Shown here: positions 47,186 to 60,842 of the stretch, one piece after another
Numbering within the stretch: position 1 is the stretch's first letter
Layout: every line of letters starts with the position of its first letter
Assembly (NCBI GenBank): GCA_024138015.1
Contig: JAMXBB010000002.1
Coordinates: 15,113,330 to 15,177,329 of the forward strand
DNA: 64,000 bases
Direction: 5' to 3'
Source of the DNA: Lumnitzera littorea
Taxonomy: Eukaryota > Streptophyta > Magnoliopsida > Myrtales > Combretaceae
Position numbers and translations under genes: made by a program
The notes under the pieces: generated by a model
Seen by the model: the letters and a program-made list of their open reading frames with translations, nothing else
Databases searched by the model: none
Told to the model about the DNA's origin: nothing

Positions 47186-48439
47186 GTTTACCTTGTTTAT
47201 TGGTCATTCATGTTAGGCTAAAAAACCACTTAACTTAAATAACTATTCGGCATAAAAAATTGATTATTGTTTATGCGTAAGTCAACTTATGGACCAATGT
47301 AGTAAAACCTTATGGGGATACCCAAGGACTAATATGTGGCATTGTCCTCAGTAAAGTTATATACTAAAAGTATCTAAGTAGATTTAAGATTACTCATAGA
47401 CTCGTGAGTATTTGGGCCAAAGGTGGCAGTTTCCAATATAGTAGTTCAAGGCTATTGGTGGTAGTATTCCAAATGTATTATATATATATATATATGAAGT
47501 GTACGAAGTTTTGAGTACCCTTATGATGCTTATTAGACTTAAATAAGATAATAAATAAACCATTTGTTTCATGTTGCATTGAATGCTTGTGAATTATTTA
47601 TGTTTAATATGTGCATGTACTTGTGATATTTATGTATTAAGTTTAGGCTCACCCTTTGTGGATCTCTTTTTTCAGCTACTAGTATAATTGATGAGCATAT
47701 AGCCTAAACAAGACAGGAGTGGAGTATATACAGGATGGGGATGATGTAGAGTATCTTTACTATGATGATAAGTAGATGAGAGAAACATTTAATATGGGTT
47801 AGATATGTTAGTTGTTGTCTACTTGTAAGAGATAAGACTTTAGATATCCCTTTTAGTTTTTGATAGTTGTATATTTTGAGGAGATAGACTTATTTGTTGT
47901 TAGTATTTGCTTGGTTAATGTTGCTATAAAAATCAACATGCACTCTAGTTGTTTAGGTTATTATTGTTATCAATTTATATTAGGTTGGTTAACTTTAGTT
48001 GATCTCAAGTATAGTACTTTGTGGTTGTAAAGTAGGATTCAAAATACCACTTAGACATGTTATTAGCAATAATATTATTGTGACTTTGGTAGATTGTATA
48101 GGTGTTTTTTTGGATCTTTAGACAAGTTAAGATTCTTTGTGTGTCATTTGTGGGTTGCAACACCTAATGTTTTTCAACGCTACATTATTATATAGAGAAT
48201 TTTGTGTGTTTACCACTAAAATACGTTATTAGTAGAAAACTTTTAGTGCATTTACATTCATATTGTATCTTAAAGATATGATATTAATATATTTATATCT
48301 ATATCACATGATTTAACATATCCATGATATACAAATATTGATATCACTTCTTTACAATGCGACATAATAATAATAATTTTTAATATAATTTGTAATTATA
48401 TAATTTTTTTTTAAATTGATAGACATATATTACATCCTT

Positions 48440-49975
48440 GTTATACTTGCAATTTTAAATTTTGTAGATAGGCTAATTTTTTTATATATATCTTTACTCT
48501 GTTAAATCCTATTTGAGTATGATAAGAATGGTACAATAATATAAGAAAAAAAATCTTGCTTTTTCTTTTCATTTTTCAGAGAATAGAGTTGCTGTTTGAT
48601 TTAATTGGGTTTATCTATCAGTGCCAGTGTTGCCGCAATTTATTAAGGCAATTTTTTTTTCCCTAATGGATATTGAGTTGAATTTTCGTGAATTTTCTTA
48701 TTTTGCACAAGAGGCTCAAGCAAAAAAGTTACAAAAGGCTAGATTGTTAACTTTTTTCTTTTCCTTTTATGGAAGTTAGTATCGCATGGTAGTAATTCTT
48801 ATGATATTAAAGTGACTTTGCAAATAAACATTACATATAATATGATTGAATTAAAATAAAAATCACATCTCCCGTTGTAATGGATGGAAGCCTGTGTAAT
48901 TATATATATATATATATATATTTTAAACAAGAAGGGAAGGTATATTATTTATCTAATTGTTTTATATTTAATTTAAATCACTTTTGATCCTTTTATTTTT
49001 CAGCATAAGTAGATGCACGTGTGTGCTAACTAATTTCTTTATCATTATTTTCTGTTCTTACAGTGTAAAAGGTCCCAAAAAAAAAAAAAACTAAATCCAA
49101 TCTTAACATTGTGTTTGGCATCTTTTATGGAGAGTAGAACGGAAAAGAAGATAAATTTTATTCTTGTTTGCATATGAAGAGTGCAAATGGAAAAAAATGG
49201 ATGGATCTTTTCTTTTTTTCACTTGTTTGGTTAATGTAACAAAAAATGGAAAATATATATATAATAGCTAGACTATTGCTTTCCTTTGCAAGGCTACTTT
49301 TTGTAATTTCCTCAGCTTTCCTCAATTTCTTTTGATTTCTCTCTAAATTTAAAGGAAAAAAAAAAGAGTTTAGGATGGAATTAATTCCACTCATTTTCAT
49401 CTAAGTCATCTTGTTCCATCCAACTAAACACATAATTTCTTTGGATTTTCACTGTTTTTCATAGTTTCCTCATAATTTTTGGAGATTAGTACATATCCAA
49501 ATAGTGTAACAGTCTTGTAAAAAAAAACACCATGACAGTCAAATGACCATCCTTGACTTGGGACATTTTCAGAGGTCCCCTTCTACTAAATTCGGACGTA
49601 TAAATAAATTTTACAGATTTACCATTTTATTATTCAATGCAATTATAGCTTTCTCTTTTCACTAATTCTCGACCTGCACCCTTGCTGTATCTTCTTCCTT
49701 GATCATTAAGCACGTATCCGCACTGGTATGTCTCTTCTCTCTCCTCGTTCACCGTTCTGTGTCTGTAATAACTTGATAAGTCACATCAGGTCTTGGTATT
49801 AGTCACCCATAGTTAGTAATTTCTCGTACCAATTCACGTAGCCAAATGATTATGCACTGTTACTGCTTTCGGCGTCTAAACGCTGTGATGTCCAATGTTA
49901 TATTCTAATTATTTAATTGATTATGAAAATTGATGTGATATTACTTCGAGTTGCAGTTTCCGTGAGGAATATTAT
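48440..49975 (+). repeat. Duplicated segment, copy 2, right part
   Basis: It matches 18160-19445. It keeps a part that copy 1 lacks or has changed (about 49500-49760), including a TATA-like GTATAAATAAA near 49600, a C/T-rich leader and a possible donor CACTG|GTATGTCTC. A possible acceptor GAGTTGCAG|TTTCC lies near 49957. It may be the promoter and leader of a gene whose coding part is missing here. Confidence 0.7.
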
Positions 49976-51033
49976 AATAGATTTCTAATTTTACTACATC
50001 GTAAACAAAAACAATTATAGATCGGATGTTCAATATTTTTTTTTTTCAACATTTAGTGCTTCGCTTTCATGATTTACTTTTAACTATTTTTATCGATAAT
50101 TTTCTACAAGAATTTTGGATACGTACGATGAATACTGCTTTAGAAGATTAATAATGATATCATGAACAAATATAACCATAAAAGAGATAAATATTATTTA
50201 GTAAAACATTCCTAAATCATATATTATAAAAAAATAATTATCCATTTTGATTATCACATGATATGTTATTATTGTTATCGCATGACATAGTCACACGACA
50301 TATTTTTATCTTAACCTTCGAGATCCAAGTGACTTTAGGGAGTACTAATCTTTACTTGGACAAAGTCATGTCCACTGCTTTGGACCTATTAAGAGAAATA
50401 ATATTGGAATTAAATATAAAAACTGAAATTCCAACATGCATGAATGCTTCCCAACCCAAGTAATAGTAGGCATAAAACTATGCTTTATACAGTCACCGAT
50501 AGACTATATATAGTATGTGCATTGTATATCCTTGTTGCATTTCATATATAAGTTTAATTAACTTGCTTGAAATTGCTTACTGATAGAATAGAAATGTTAC
50601 TCATTAAGCAATTGTAACTTACGCCCTTATAATTTGTTGATGTAGCTAACCTGTGGTTGGAGTTAAGCTACGAGATACCTTAGGTTAGTTTTATTAGCTT
50701 TAAGGATGTTAGAGGAAAGAAGAGAGCATGAGTGAACTTTTATATTCTATTTGAATTTTCTAGTGTTTATTTCATCTTTTAAGGTTTAAAGTAGCATGGA
50801 CTACTAGTTTTACTCTGTTATGGTTTGTATGACTTAATCGAGGAACAACTATAGCCATCAGACCATGTTGCACTTAATTTAATGTTTAAGTTATATTTAT
50901 TTGCTTCAATATAACTTATGCAAGTCTCTTAGTGCAAGTAGAGGTTATATAGACATCTTGTGTAGTACGTTACAGGTTCTTGATCAACGGAAGTGATTGG
51001 TCTTGGATCTTCCCCTAATATACTGTGGTATTG
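49976..51033. other. Gene-free stretch
   Basis: No gene or named element is recognised. The 66-codon frame at 50263-50463 has no family features. Confidence 0.45.
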
Positions 51034-51661
51034 TCACAACTTAATTGCCCCTCGAGTTGTGAAAAAAGGATTTGAGATCTCTACCATGCTATTTGAGCCG
51101 AAAAAAAAAAAACACATTATAAATCCAAGAATCACCTAAATTTGACAAGTTTCCTCATTATCAAGGATCATATGAGCTAGTTGGCCATGGTGGATTCAGC
51201 CATTAAAGTACTTGCTAAGCTTGAATCGAGTTTCGCAAGTATAAATAACACTCTCTAGTCCTTGTATCAACATTGAACACAATCAAAACTAACTCATTTT
51301 CTCTTATTCAAGCATTCACAAGCTTACTCTCTCTCTCTAACCCACAACACTATACTCTCTCTCTCTAAGTTTCTCTTCCCTATGGGTACTATTAAAGAAA
51401 ACCTCCACCATAGTGGTGTTCTAAGCTTCAAACTCTTGATAACTACCATCCCAACCTTTAGCAGTAGCTTCTTAAGCCTCTACTCATCAAACCTTAGCTA
51501 ACCTACCACCTCCCTTCAAAATGCCATCAACCACTACGTTAAAAGGAAATTGACACCATGGATGAGCTCCTAATATCCTAAAACCATAGGATCCACCTTC
51601 TTTTGAAACCCAGTAAGCCCCTAACTACACTTCCCTACTATTGCCGCCACCCTCCAACGTG
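51034..51661 (+). repeat. Possible 5' part of another LTR
   Basis: It starts TGTCACAACTTAATTG at 51034. AGTATAAATAACACTC (about 51239) could be its promoter, followed by a C/T-rich leader with CTCTCTCTC runs. It stops at the family-Y LTR that begins at 51667. A gag-like piece at 55690-55870 could belong to the same element. The evidence is weak. Confidence 0.35.
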
Positions 51662-51666
51662 CATTA

Positions 51667-54060
51667 TGTCGAGCCTAGTTTTTCCTGGTTTGTATAAATT
51701 AGTCTTTTTTAAACAGATCAATATTAAATTCTACTCATTTAATTCTCAACTAAAGTTTAAAGAAAATCGGTTCTTTTATATTCTAAAAATATTTTTAAAG
51801 TCGCTACCCAACCGAAGTCGAGAAAAGGAGTTAAATTATAACTTATTTGGTAGATTTGTTATAATTTAGCTATTAGTCTTTCGATAATCGATTTTCAAAA
51901 CGGTTTTAAAACTAGAGATCTAGATTTGGAGACTATTCTATTAAACCCTAAACGAGTACCACTTTTTAACTTTCTAAATTTAATTTTTCTTTTCAATAAT
52001 ACCATTTTTCAATTTCTAAACAATAAATCATATCACATATAACTAAATTAATTAAATTGAACTAATATTTATAAAAAGAGAAAAAAGAAAACTATCCATA
52101 TTTTAGGTTACCCCATATGTACGGGTGCCTAGGTATTCGCTATTCGGTATTAAACTTCTATAGTTCGTTCACGAGAACTTTAGTAGGTGAGTTGATTTTA
52201 ATTTTTGAAAAAAGATTCGGTTTACGTTTTTAATTAAGGAATTTTTTTAAGAGTTCTAATTGTTGTATTATTTTTTGAAAACTCTAAAGTAGTCCTAACT
52301 TGGAAAGGATCCGTTTATTTTTATTTATTTTTAGGGTTGATTTTCTAAATGATAAGATGATTTTTTATTATTTATTTTATCTTTCATTTAATCATTATTT
52401 TTATTTTTTTTTTTCACTTTCTAAAATAAATAAATTGGAACTAAACTTTATCCTCTTTTCCTTTTTTCTTTTTTTTTTACCATTATATTTGCATTTACAA
52501 AAAATAAATAAAATGAAGTAAATAAAAAAAAAAAAAGCTATGAAAACTAAAACAACAAATGGGGCTCTTATCAAATGGCATATGGGTAGATCAGCTGGGG
52601 CATGGATTCAGATTGGATCTTAGATTGAGTTAGGTCGAAGTAGCGGATTGTGTCGTGCGTAGCAGCATGGAGAGGGTATTTTAGTTCGATTCAACCACCA
52701 AATTGAGCAGGGGATGACATTGTTATGTGAATTAGATTAGGCTTAGGAGGGTTTGGAGAAGCGCTACGGCCAATGGAGGTGGTTTGGGCGGCTAATAAAG
52801 AGTGGCGGCGGTGATGATGTGTAGATGTAGAGTGTATATTGGTTTAGAGTAGACAATGGCGAAGATAGGGCTGTTGTTGAAGCGTTCGGGTGTGTGGGAC
52901 AGTGTTGTGCATAATGGGTTCGTGCGTGAAGGGGCTGCGTATGGCAATAGCAATCGGTAGTCGATGAGAGAGAGAGGTTGGTTCAACGCGTGTCATGCTG
53001 TAGTTTGTAAGCTGCTGTAGATCGCCGTAAGGTTGCATATGTAGGGTTTGATTTTAGATTTAAACTAGTTATGAAGGTAGGTTGGTGTTTGGGCATTTAC
53101 TGTATGATCGTGAGAGAGAGAAAGGGTCGTCGTGCATGTTTAGAATGGTGGTTTGAAGAGCGAGAGGGAGCTTCAAATGATTAGGTTAAGTTGGTTTGGT
53201 GTCATGGCTATGGGTTTAAGGTGATGACTGAGAGAAGGTATGTTGTGGGTCCTATGGTGGGTATATTCAAAGGTATGGGGTGTTTGGTTGGCATGTGGGT
53301 TAGTGTAGGCGACAATTGAGAACCAAAGAGAGAGATGATCGAGGGAAGGTAAAGTTGACGTGTGTAAGGGAGGTGGTCTATATGTGTGGTTCAGTAGGTC
53401 AGTGTCGTAAATGGTATGCGTGATGTATTTGTGCATGGTTCTTGTGAGTAAGAGAGAGAGTCAACCTTGTGTTCGATGATGTGGTTCAAAAAATGGACTA
53501 CACCCTACCCCCTCTACTATGTGTGTGGTAAAGAGTTCGGAGAGAGAGATAGAGATCCCCCCCTGCTGTTGTGTGTACTATTTTTTAAGAAAGAAATGGA
53601 GGAAAAGAAAAAGGAAAAGGAAAAAGGAGAAGAAGAAGGGGAGTGTTGTTAAGACCAATCACAAAGAATAGCCAAACACAAAGTCAAGTCTAAGTATTTA
53701 TCTATTAGGTCGTTAACTTATACCTTGTTCAATTGCACATATAAATTAGATCAACTTAGGCTAGATTTAAATTTTAAGCCTAGGCCCAATGGTCCCCTCT
53801 TTACTTTTATTAAAAATTCAATTCTAAAAAAATTATTATTTCTATATTTCCTAAATTTTCTATTTTCCTATTTTTTTGTGACTTTTCAGTTTTTGTAATT
53901 TTCTATTTTTTTTTATTTCTTTTTTTTTTTTTTTGCTTTTGTTAAATTTTCTATTTTGTTATATTTTTCTAAATTTCTTTTTTTTTTCCTAAATTTCTTA
54001 TTTTTTGGGTTTTCTTAATTTTGCATTTTTCCTAATCTAGAACCTTTTATCTTATTCTAA
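51667..54060 (-). mobile_element. Family-Y LTR, copy B, start truncated
   Basis: In plus sense it begins TGTCGAGCC, as copy A does, and shares the GAAAATCGGTT...AAAGTCGCTACCCAACCG block and the GC-richer middle. It also shares the T-rich stretch ending TTCCTAATCTAGAACC...TCTTATTCTAAAAA. It stops about 40 bp before the expected GATGTCTACA end, where the inverted copy D begins. Confidence 0.75.
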
Positions 54061-54099
54061 AAATTTCTTGTAGTGGTATTTATACACCACCACTACAAG

Positions 54100-55291
54100 C
54101 CACTATACCTACACCAATCTTAGTTTCATCAAAGACACCTCATCAAATACCAATTCTCTCCTCCAAATAGGGGTCAGACTGTCTTGAAGTGAAGCTCTTC
54201 AATCGTTATAATAAATTTGGAGCATGACTCATTTTTCAACCCATGGAGCCTAACTTTATTTGGACTGTGACCTTGAACCACACCCAAGATCTACATTTTG
54301 ACCCGTTGCATTCTCATGGTAGGTTAGTTTATTATTTTTTATCATCTATTTATTTTAACTTACTTTGTTTTGTTATTTTAGCATAGTTATTATTAAAAAA
54401 AAATTCATGGTATTATTTTCTTTTGGAAAAAAAATATTTATTTTCTTAAACTCTTTTTTTTTTTCAAAATTTCCTTTCCTTTCTTTAAAATAAAGGAAAT
54501 ATTTGTATAGATATATGTAATATATACATTTTCCTCACTTAGAAAAAATATCTATATTTAAAATAATTATAAATAAACACTTTACAAAATTAGAGCTCAT
54601 TTAAGACTTTCAAAAATGACATTACCTAAAATGAGGACTCATTTTTGAATTTTTTGGAAAAGAAACATTCAAATTAGGACAATTTTCAAAACCATTTTTT
54701 AATTAAAATAAAGTAGTTAAAAAATGTAAATCCAACCATTTTCACAATTAAAATAAATTAACAAACTAAAGTCTTATTAAAAAAAAAACTACAGAAATTT
54801 GATCTTGAAAAACGAATACGTAAACACTTGTGGATAACTACAAGGCGACTTAAAATATAGAAAAGATTATTTTTCCCCTTTTGTAAATAATTTTTCAATT
54901 TCTTCACTTTTTGTTGTTAGATACAATTTTATTTATTTATTTACTTGATTATTTTTAAAAGGGTATTTTGAAAAATAAATTTAGAAAAGATAAAAGCGGT
55001 ACCCGTTTAGAGTTTAATATGTAGAGTCTAGATTCAAAAGTCTCTAGTTTTTCAAATCATTTTTCTAAAATGGATTTTGTCATATATCAATGACTATATT
55101 AAAATCAATCCACTTAATGGATCCCAACCTATCCTTCTTTTCTTGACCCCTGTTGAGTGGTAACTTTAGGATTTTCAAAATCAAAAGTAAAACCAGGTTT
55201 TCCTTATTTCTTAGTTACGAGTTAGTAAATGAGTTAGGGTTTAATACTAATATGATTAAGGAAAATAAAATAAAAAAAATAAAGCTTGACA
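54100..55291 (+). mobile_element. Family-Y LTR, copy D, last 1.2 kb only
   Basis: It corresponds to the last half of the family-Y LTR in plus orientation. Features include CCATGGAGCC...GACCCGTTGCATTC (compare 44370-44480), CTAAAGTCTTATT, GAGTGGTAACTTTAGGATTTTC and the end AAAGCTTGACA at 55291. The first half is missing. It lies head to head with copy B, with a short hairpin at 54067-54099 between them. Confidence 0.7.
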
Positions 55292-55689
55292 CCATATTCC
55301 ATGTATGATTTTTTCTCTGTGAAGAGGACCCACTTAACTACTTAGTAAGCCCTAGTGATGAGCTCAGTTCCTATATACACCATATAATCCTCGTATTAGA
55401 ACTTGATATTTCGACTGAAAGAGCTAATACAATGTGTGCTAATGTTACGGTTGAAGTTTTCGGTAGTGAAGCTGTGTTTGTAGTACATGCTATACTATTG
55501 TGAAGTCGTGGTTGTTGTGTTGTTATTGTTGGATACATGTAGTAGAGTAAGTTATGCTATATTGAGTTGTTGAGGTCATTTGTTGATTATTGTGTCTTGT
55601 TGAATAATAGTGGTGTTTCTAGATTGCGGTAGTCGTTGTGCATTGGTTGTTAATTTGTGTATTAGTGTATGTGAAGATTTTGTTGCAAA

Positions 55690-55870
55690 AGATGTCAAAC
55701 TTAAGTGTGTAAGGCAACATTGGCGATATTGAAAGTGACGTATAGGGCTAAGGTAGCTTGGCTAATCAAACCCCAAGGTATTAATAATAGGTTGGACCAT
55801 CTTACGAGATTGATAGAAAATATGACGATGGCCCTACAACATATAATTACTATGAAATAGCATTCCAAAA
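55690..55870 (+). pseudogene. Possible gag N-terminal fragment
   Basis: One frame reads NRLDHLTRLIENMTMALQHI, reminiscent of the coiled N-terminal part of Ty3/gypsy gag. It is short, and stops surround it. Confidence 0.3.
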
Positions 55871-56317
55871 TACAATTACGTATCGATTCTAGACTTACTT
55901 AAATTCCTTACCACTTACTTAAGTGTAGTTATAACATGTCTCTTTATTGCAAGTCCTTATAATATAAATGATATTTTAGTATTTATACAAGTATAATATA
56001 TATTATTATTCTATATTTCAATTCATTAAACTAAGTTTAAAGTATTGTTACACTTAGGAATTTAAGTTTTTAGGTCACTTCTCATTAATTCTTCTTTGAT
56101 TATCATTTGACTCGACCTTTGAATGCAATTTATTCTAAAGTTCTTAAAAAATCTTTTGACTTATCCTTTGAGTTCAACCTAACTATTATTTGCACATATA
56201 TAGTCTCTGATTTAGCTTTTGAATATGTATCCATACAACATTTACCTCAAAGTTTCTGATTTATCATCTAATTTTGCACATTTTACACTTTTCAACTACA
56301 TTTCTAAGTTTGCAAAT

Positions 56318-56797
56318 GAGTAGAGCCAAGCATTTGAATGCTCAAGCTCAATTATTGAGTTCGAGTTCAACTCGTTTAGATAAATAAACTTTATTTTAAG
56401 CTCAAGCTTGGCTCATTTACTAATAAAGCCTAAGTTAAGCCGAGCCTAAAGCGAGTTGATTTCGAATTTACTCATGAGCCTAAATAACAAAATAAAAAAA
56501 TATATAAATAAATAGATTAACGAATAGTGAATAAGGATTATATTATACATTATATATTATCCTATAATATTATAAATATTAGCTTTTGGATTTTAATAAT
56601 ATGATATATAATATTTGTAATGTTTGTAATATATATAAAACTTGTAAGCCTATTTATGAGTTTAGGTGAACAGGTTTGCAAGTCAAAACCAAAGCTTGAG
56701 CTCGACTTGTCTCGTTTAGATAAACAAACTTTATCTTAAGCTCAAGCTTAGCTTGTTTAATCATTAAGCTCGAGTAGCTTGGCTCATTTATAACCGT
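56318..56797. mobile_element. hAT-like MITE with internal repeats
   Basis: The left end GCAAATGAGTAGAGCCAAGC and the right end (complement TATAAATGAGCCAAGCTAC) face each other. CGTTTAGATAAA(T/C)AAACTTTA and the following CTTAAGCTCAAGCTT-like words occur on both sides (about 56370 and 56718). This is the usual look of plant hAT MITEs. Confidence 0.55.
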
Positions 56798-57039
56798 ATA
56801 AATTCCATACTTTGGGTAATTTTTTACTATGATCAATAGCTCAAAACATCATGCACAACCTTAGTCACTTTCCTATACTAAGTATCTCTATTTATCACTT
56901 CACTCAAGCAAAATCTCAATTTAGACATATTAGAAATTACACCACAAAAACTTTATGCACATAGAATCCATCTCTTCATGTACCTGAAATTACTTCCATA
57001 ACATCATTCAATATCAGATTAAATCCCAAATTCAACCAA

Positions 57040-58130
57040 AAAATTAAATTTAAAGTAAAACCCTTAAAGAATTGTAAATTGAACTTTTAAAAAACCTTTT
57101 TTTTTATAGGATTTAAGAACCTAAAAATTAACAAAAATTTAGAAAATAGTTTTTTACAAAAATCTCTTCATAGAAATCTCATATATATTATAAGTAGTTT
57201 TCAAAAAAAAATTTCAAGCAAAAACAACAACATTAAGGGTTTTGAAAAGAAGATTGAAATCTATTTGATTTTAGTAATTTTCTTAGAGCGATATATTTGG
57301 ACACATAATTTTAGAAAAATAATATTTTACCTTAAATCTTCATACAAAAATACTTTAGAAAACATTTTTTGTAATTTTCCAAGAAAATTTAGTATTTTTA
57401 ATAATTTTAGTAAAATAGGAGTAAAATTTTAAACTCATTAGCAATCAACACTCCAACCACTATCAACTACCTCCCCTGTCTTGACCAATATAGGCATTGC
57501 ATTTCCCTTCTAATAATGGTGGTGGTTTGCTTCTAGTAATTGCTTAAATCCTCAAACCTCAATTTACTTAGATTTACACCTAATTTTGTTAAATTTTTAC
57601 TAAAATTCTCTTAAGGCTTTTCGGACCCCTCTTTGTTTTTCTTGAGTTTCCAAGTTTCCAAAATGAATTGTTATGGAGGAGTTTAGCTTTTAAAGAGAGG
57701 ATGGTAGAGTTTTAATTCGTTGTACTTATGTCCTTAATCTTACTTTAAGCTACTATATGTGTTATCAATCTTACTGTAAGACTCCTACTCTGATATTACT
57801 AAGTCGCCATGCCTAAATCAAGATTTCCCCTGCTACCACATCTTTTTTAATTTATTTATCAAATTTTTGTATTTTTTAGTATATTTTTGTATATTTCAAG
57901 TATTTTTGGTAATTATGAGTATATATTTATACATGTAAAATACATTTAATACAAATACACATTCTTAAATATTATTTCATATTATTCTATAATTTTTAGC
58001 ATCTATATAATTTATTTCTAAAAACTCGTTAATTATTGAAACTCGTTTTTTGCATTTTTGATAAATATGAATAATATATTTATATTATTATTTTATTATA
58101 TTCTTTTTTTAAACCCAATATCTTAGGGCT
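57040..58130 (-). mobile_element. Family-X LTR, copy 3, fragment
   Basis: On the minus strand it reads AATAATATTTAAGAATGTGT...TTGAAATATACAAAAATAT, matching 41480-41570 of copy 2. It then runs through a GGTGGTTTGC/CCACCACC-containing leader. It covers only the first 1.1 kb or so of the LTR and abuts the broken end of the next retroelement near 58140. Confidence 0.55.
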
Positions 58131-58199
58131 TACTTCTACTAATTTTTCTAGCTTTATTGTAAAATACGGACTCTATCGAACAATTTTTGCAATTGCCAT

Positions 58200-60590
58200 A
58201 AATTATACGTTTTGATTCTAAATTGTCCAATTGCAAGGATTATAGGAAACTTCATGATTTACAAACATTTTTTGTGCATAAGCCATACTCTAATCACTTT
58301 GATCTTAGAGTCATCAACATGTAGGCCATTCATGGATATAACAAACCTAAAGAATAGTAGTTTGTTTGTCATGAAACCACTCTTCTTAAGATTTACATAA
58401 ATTTTGTCTTCTTTTAGAATTGCTAAAACCTAACTCATCAGCCTCATAATGGTATGAGGAGCATTTGGCAATTTAAATGGCATCACTAACTACTGATACA
58501 ATCCTTTTTTTATCTTAAATGCCATCTTCCACTCATCTTTAAGTCAAATGAGAACATAATATCCATTCTTTAAGTCAACCTTATAAACCATATAGCACCA
58601 TGTAAACTATCTAACATATAATTTAACATTGGTATTGGGAATTTATAGCTCCTCGTAACTCTATTAATAGCTATGTTATCAATACACATCTTCTAACTCT
58701 AGTCTTTCTTTGGGGTTAATTGTACAAGAGCAACACAAGGACTAATTTTCTCCTATACAAGCCCCTTTCATAGCAACCCTTCTACTTTGTCCTTTAGAAT
58801 CTCACTTTCCCTTGTATTTATCCTATAGTATCGTAAGTTTGGCAAACTTGCCCCAAGAATAAGATCAATGTGAAGTTAAATATCTATCATAGGAGGTAAT
58901 CTATCAAAAATTTCTTATGGCATCAATTCCTCAAATTCATGCAATAAAGGATACACTACTCCTGGGTGCTCCTCCACTTGTAGTTCAATCTCATTGATCA
59001 TCATATGTATAACTACTGGCACATGTACTTCTTTCATCTCTTTACTTTCATAATCGAACTCATGAGAAATAAATAATAAAGTACCCTTCTTGAAAGCTTC
59101 CAACTTAACTTTAATTGGCAATAAAGTATATTTCACACCATTTTTCTCTAAGTTATATGCATTACTCTTACTCAAATTCTAGATGTCTACATCATATTGC
59201 CAACATCTACCAAGTAATATTTGATGTACATCTATAATAACAACATTACAATAGACTTTCATCACGATACTTGCTAATTGAGAATGGTGCTTTGTAGCTT
59301 TCTTCACTTTTATGTCCCCTGCTATTGTTGCTTTGATTTACCTTATTATATAAGGATTAGGATGTTTATCCACTAATAGCTTCAACTTTGTTGCAACATC
59401 TCGACCAATAATGTTTTCACAACTATCATTATCAATGATAACACCAAATACCTTATCATTGATGGTCTTGTTTGGTTTTAAATTGTTGATGGCATTGAGT
59501 TTGATCTTCCTCCTTAGGAGACAAAACCAATCTCTTAAGTATATAAGTCTACCCTTCATCATCATACTCCTCCTCTTCATTCCCATCCAATTCACAACAA
59601 ATCTCTTCATTTTCTTCATCTTTCTCTATGATATTCACTATTGTCCTCATGGGACATTCATTTAACTTATGTCATGGTTGGTTACATCTGAAGCACTTAA
59701 TTATAGTAGGCTTGGCATAAGGATTTTTAGCCTCCTTTCCTCTTTTCCTTTAGCTTTTGACATTTGGCATTTGCTTGCCGCCTTACCCTTTGGTAGGCTT
59801 CTGCTATTACTACCCCGGTAATTACTTCTAATACTGGCTTGGATCTCTCACTAAACTTAGAAGCTCTATAATTGCCACAAACTCACCTACTATGCTCTCA
59901 CTGCATCAATTCTATCTTCAAAGCCATATTTTTAGCTTCTAATAAAGTTTTGATGACTTAAACCCCAATCTTATCCCTTAAGGCTGGCCTTAATCCGTGT
60001 AAATACCCAACAACTTGCTACCCTTATAATTTATGAAGGTTGTTTCTCTCTGCTAACCTCATGAATTTAGCTATGTACTTATGAATAGATTGCTTTCCCT
60101 ATTAACAATGTTTGTATTGTTGAATAAAATCCATTCATAATTTGGAGGTAAGAATTCTCTCCTCAATAGATTTTTTACCCTATACCAAATGCATACAGGA
60201 TCCATCTCTTCTCACTCTCTTCTACATTGAACTCATTCCCACCATGCAAAAACTCTTCCTTTCAATCTATATGCCATCAATCTGACTCTCTTGCTTAGTA
60301 AGAATTTCTATATAATCAAAGAACCATCAACCTCTACAACCTTATCCAAACTCCTCTATTCTTAAACTTCCATTAAAGTATGGAATATCCACCTTCAATT
60401 GAAAATGCCTAGAATCCCTACTATCACCACCATAAATATCTGTCCTTCTATAAACTTGATAAGGTTGTTGAGAACCAAATCTAGGTAATTCATTCCGTCT
60501 AATTCTTCTAAATCATTATCATCATTGTAGGCATAATACCTATGAACAAGAGCAAACTTGTCAATAGGGTCACCACGAGCTATATCCACC
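58200..60590 (-). pseudogene. Gypsy-2 gag-protease-reverse transcriptase remnant
   Basis: The gag start MDIARGDPIDKFALVHRYYA is at 60589. A zinc knuckle reads CFRCNQP-stop-HKLNECP near 59650-59695, with TGA at the usual Gly. Protease reads VFGVIIDNDSCENIIGRDVA at about 59410-59480, so the DSG active site has become DND. Then ILLGRCWQYD-like and NGVKYTLLPIKVKLEAF (about 59090-59140) and ELQVEEHPGVVYPLLHEFEELMP (58915-58990) follow. Reverse transcriptase remnants include VMPFKLPNAPHTIMRLMS (about 58440-58490) and ISMNGLHVDDSKIKV (about 58300-58345). Many frame breaks are present. Confidence 0.8.
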
Positions 60591-60830
60591 TCTAACCTTC
60601 CATTGCAATGCTACCTCCTACATGTATCAATTCCTAGACCATCAAGATAATATGTAGTCTCCTTAAGGCACTCATTGAACCATGGAAATCTGTAGTCCAT
60701 CTATTGTTTTAGACGTTACTCCAAACATTACAACACGATGTTAGTTTCGTCCTCTTGAACTGAGACCTAAACTTCTTGAACACTATCATGATGATTGTTA
60801 CTATTGCTATTGCCATTGATCGTGATCCTT

Positions 60831-60842
60831 GCTCTAATACCA
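60831..60842 (-). other. Primer binding site of Gypsy-2, tRNA-iMet type
   Basis: The minus strand reads TGGTATTAGAGC, one change from the TGGTATCAGAGC used by many plant retrotransposons primed by initiator tRNA-Met. Confidence 0.75.

Larger units (their letters stand above)
41197..48147 (+). mobile_element. Family-X LTR, copy 2, carrying nested elements
   Basis: It starts TGTAAGACC at 41197. CTATAAAAACAGAAG (41769) is a promoter-like site, and GGTAAGTTCAATC near 42003 matches GGTAAGTTCGATA of copy 1. The part at 45440-45700 matches 7090-7450 inverted. A leader-like end with CTACTAGTATAATTGATGAG lies near 47677. The flanks GTTAC (41192-41196) and GTTGC (about 48148-48152) resemble a target duplication and rejoin the duplicated segment. 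Family-Y copy C and a MITE-like piece lie within. Without them it is about 3.7 kb. The right edge is approximate. Confidence 0.6.
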
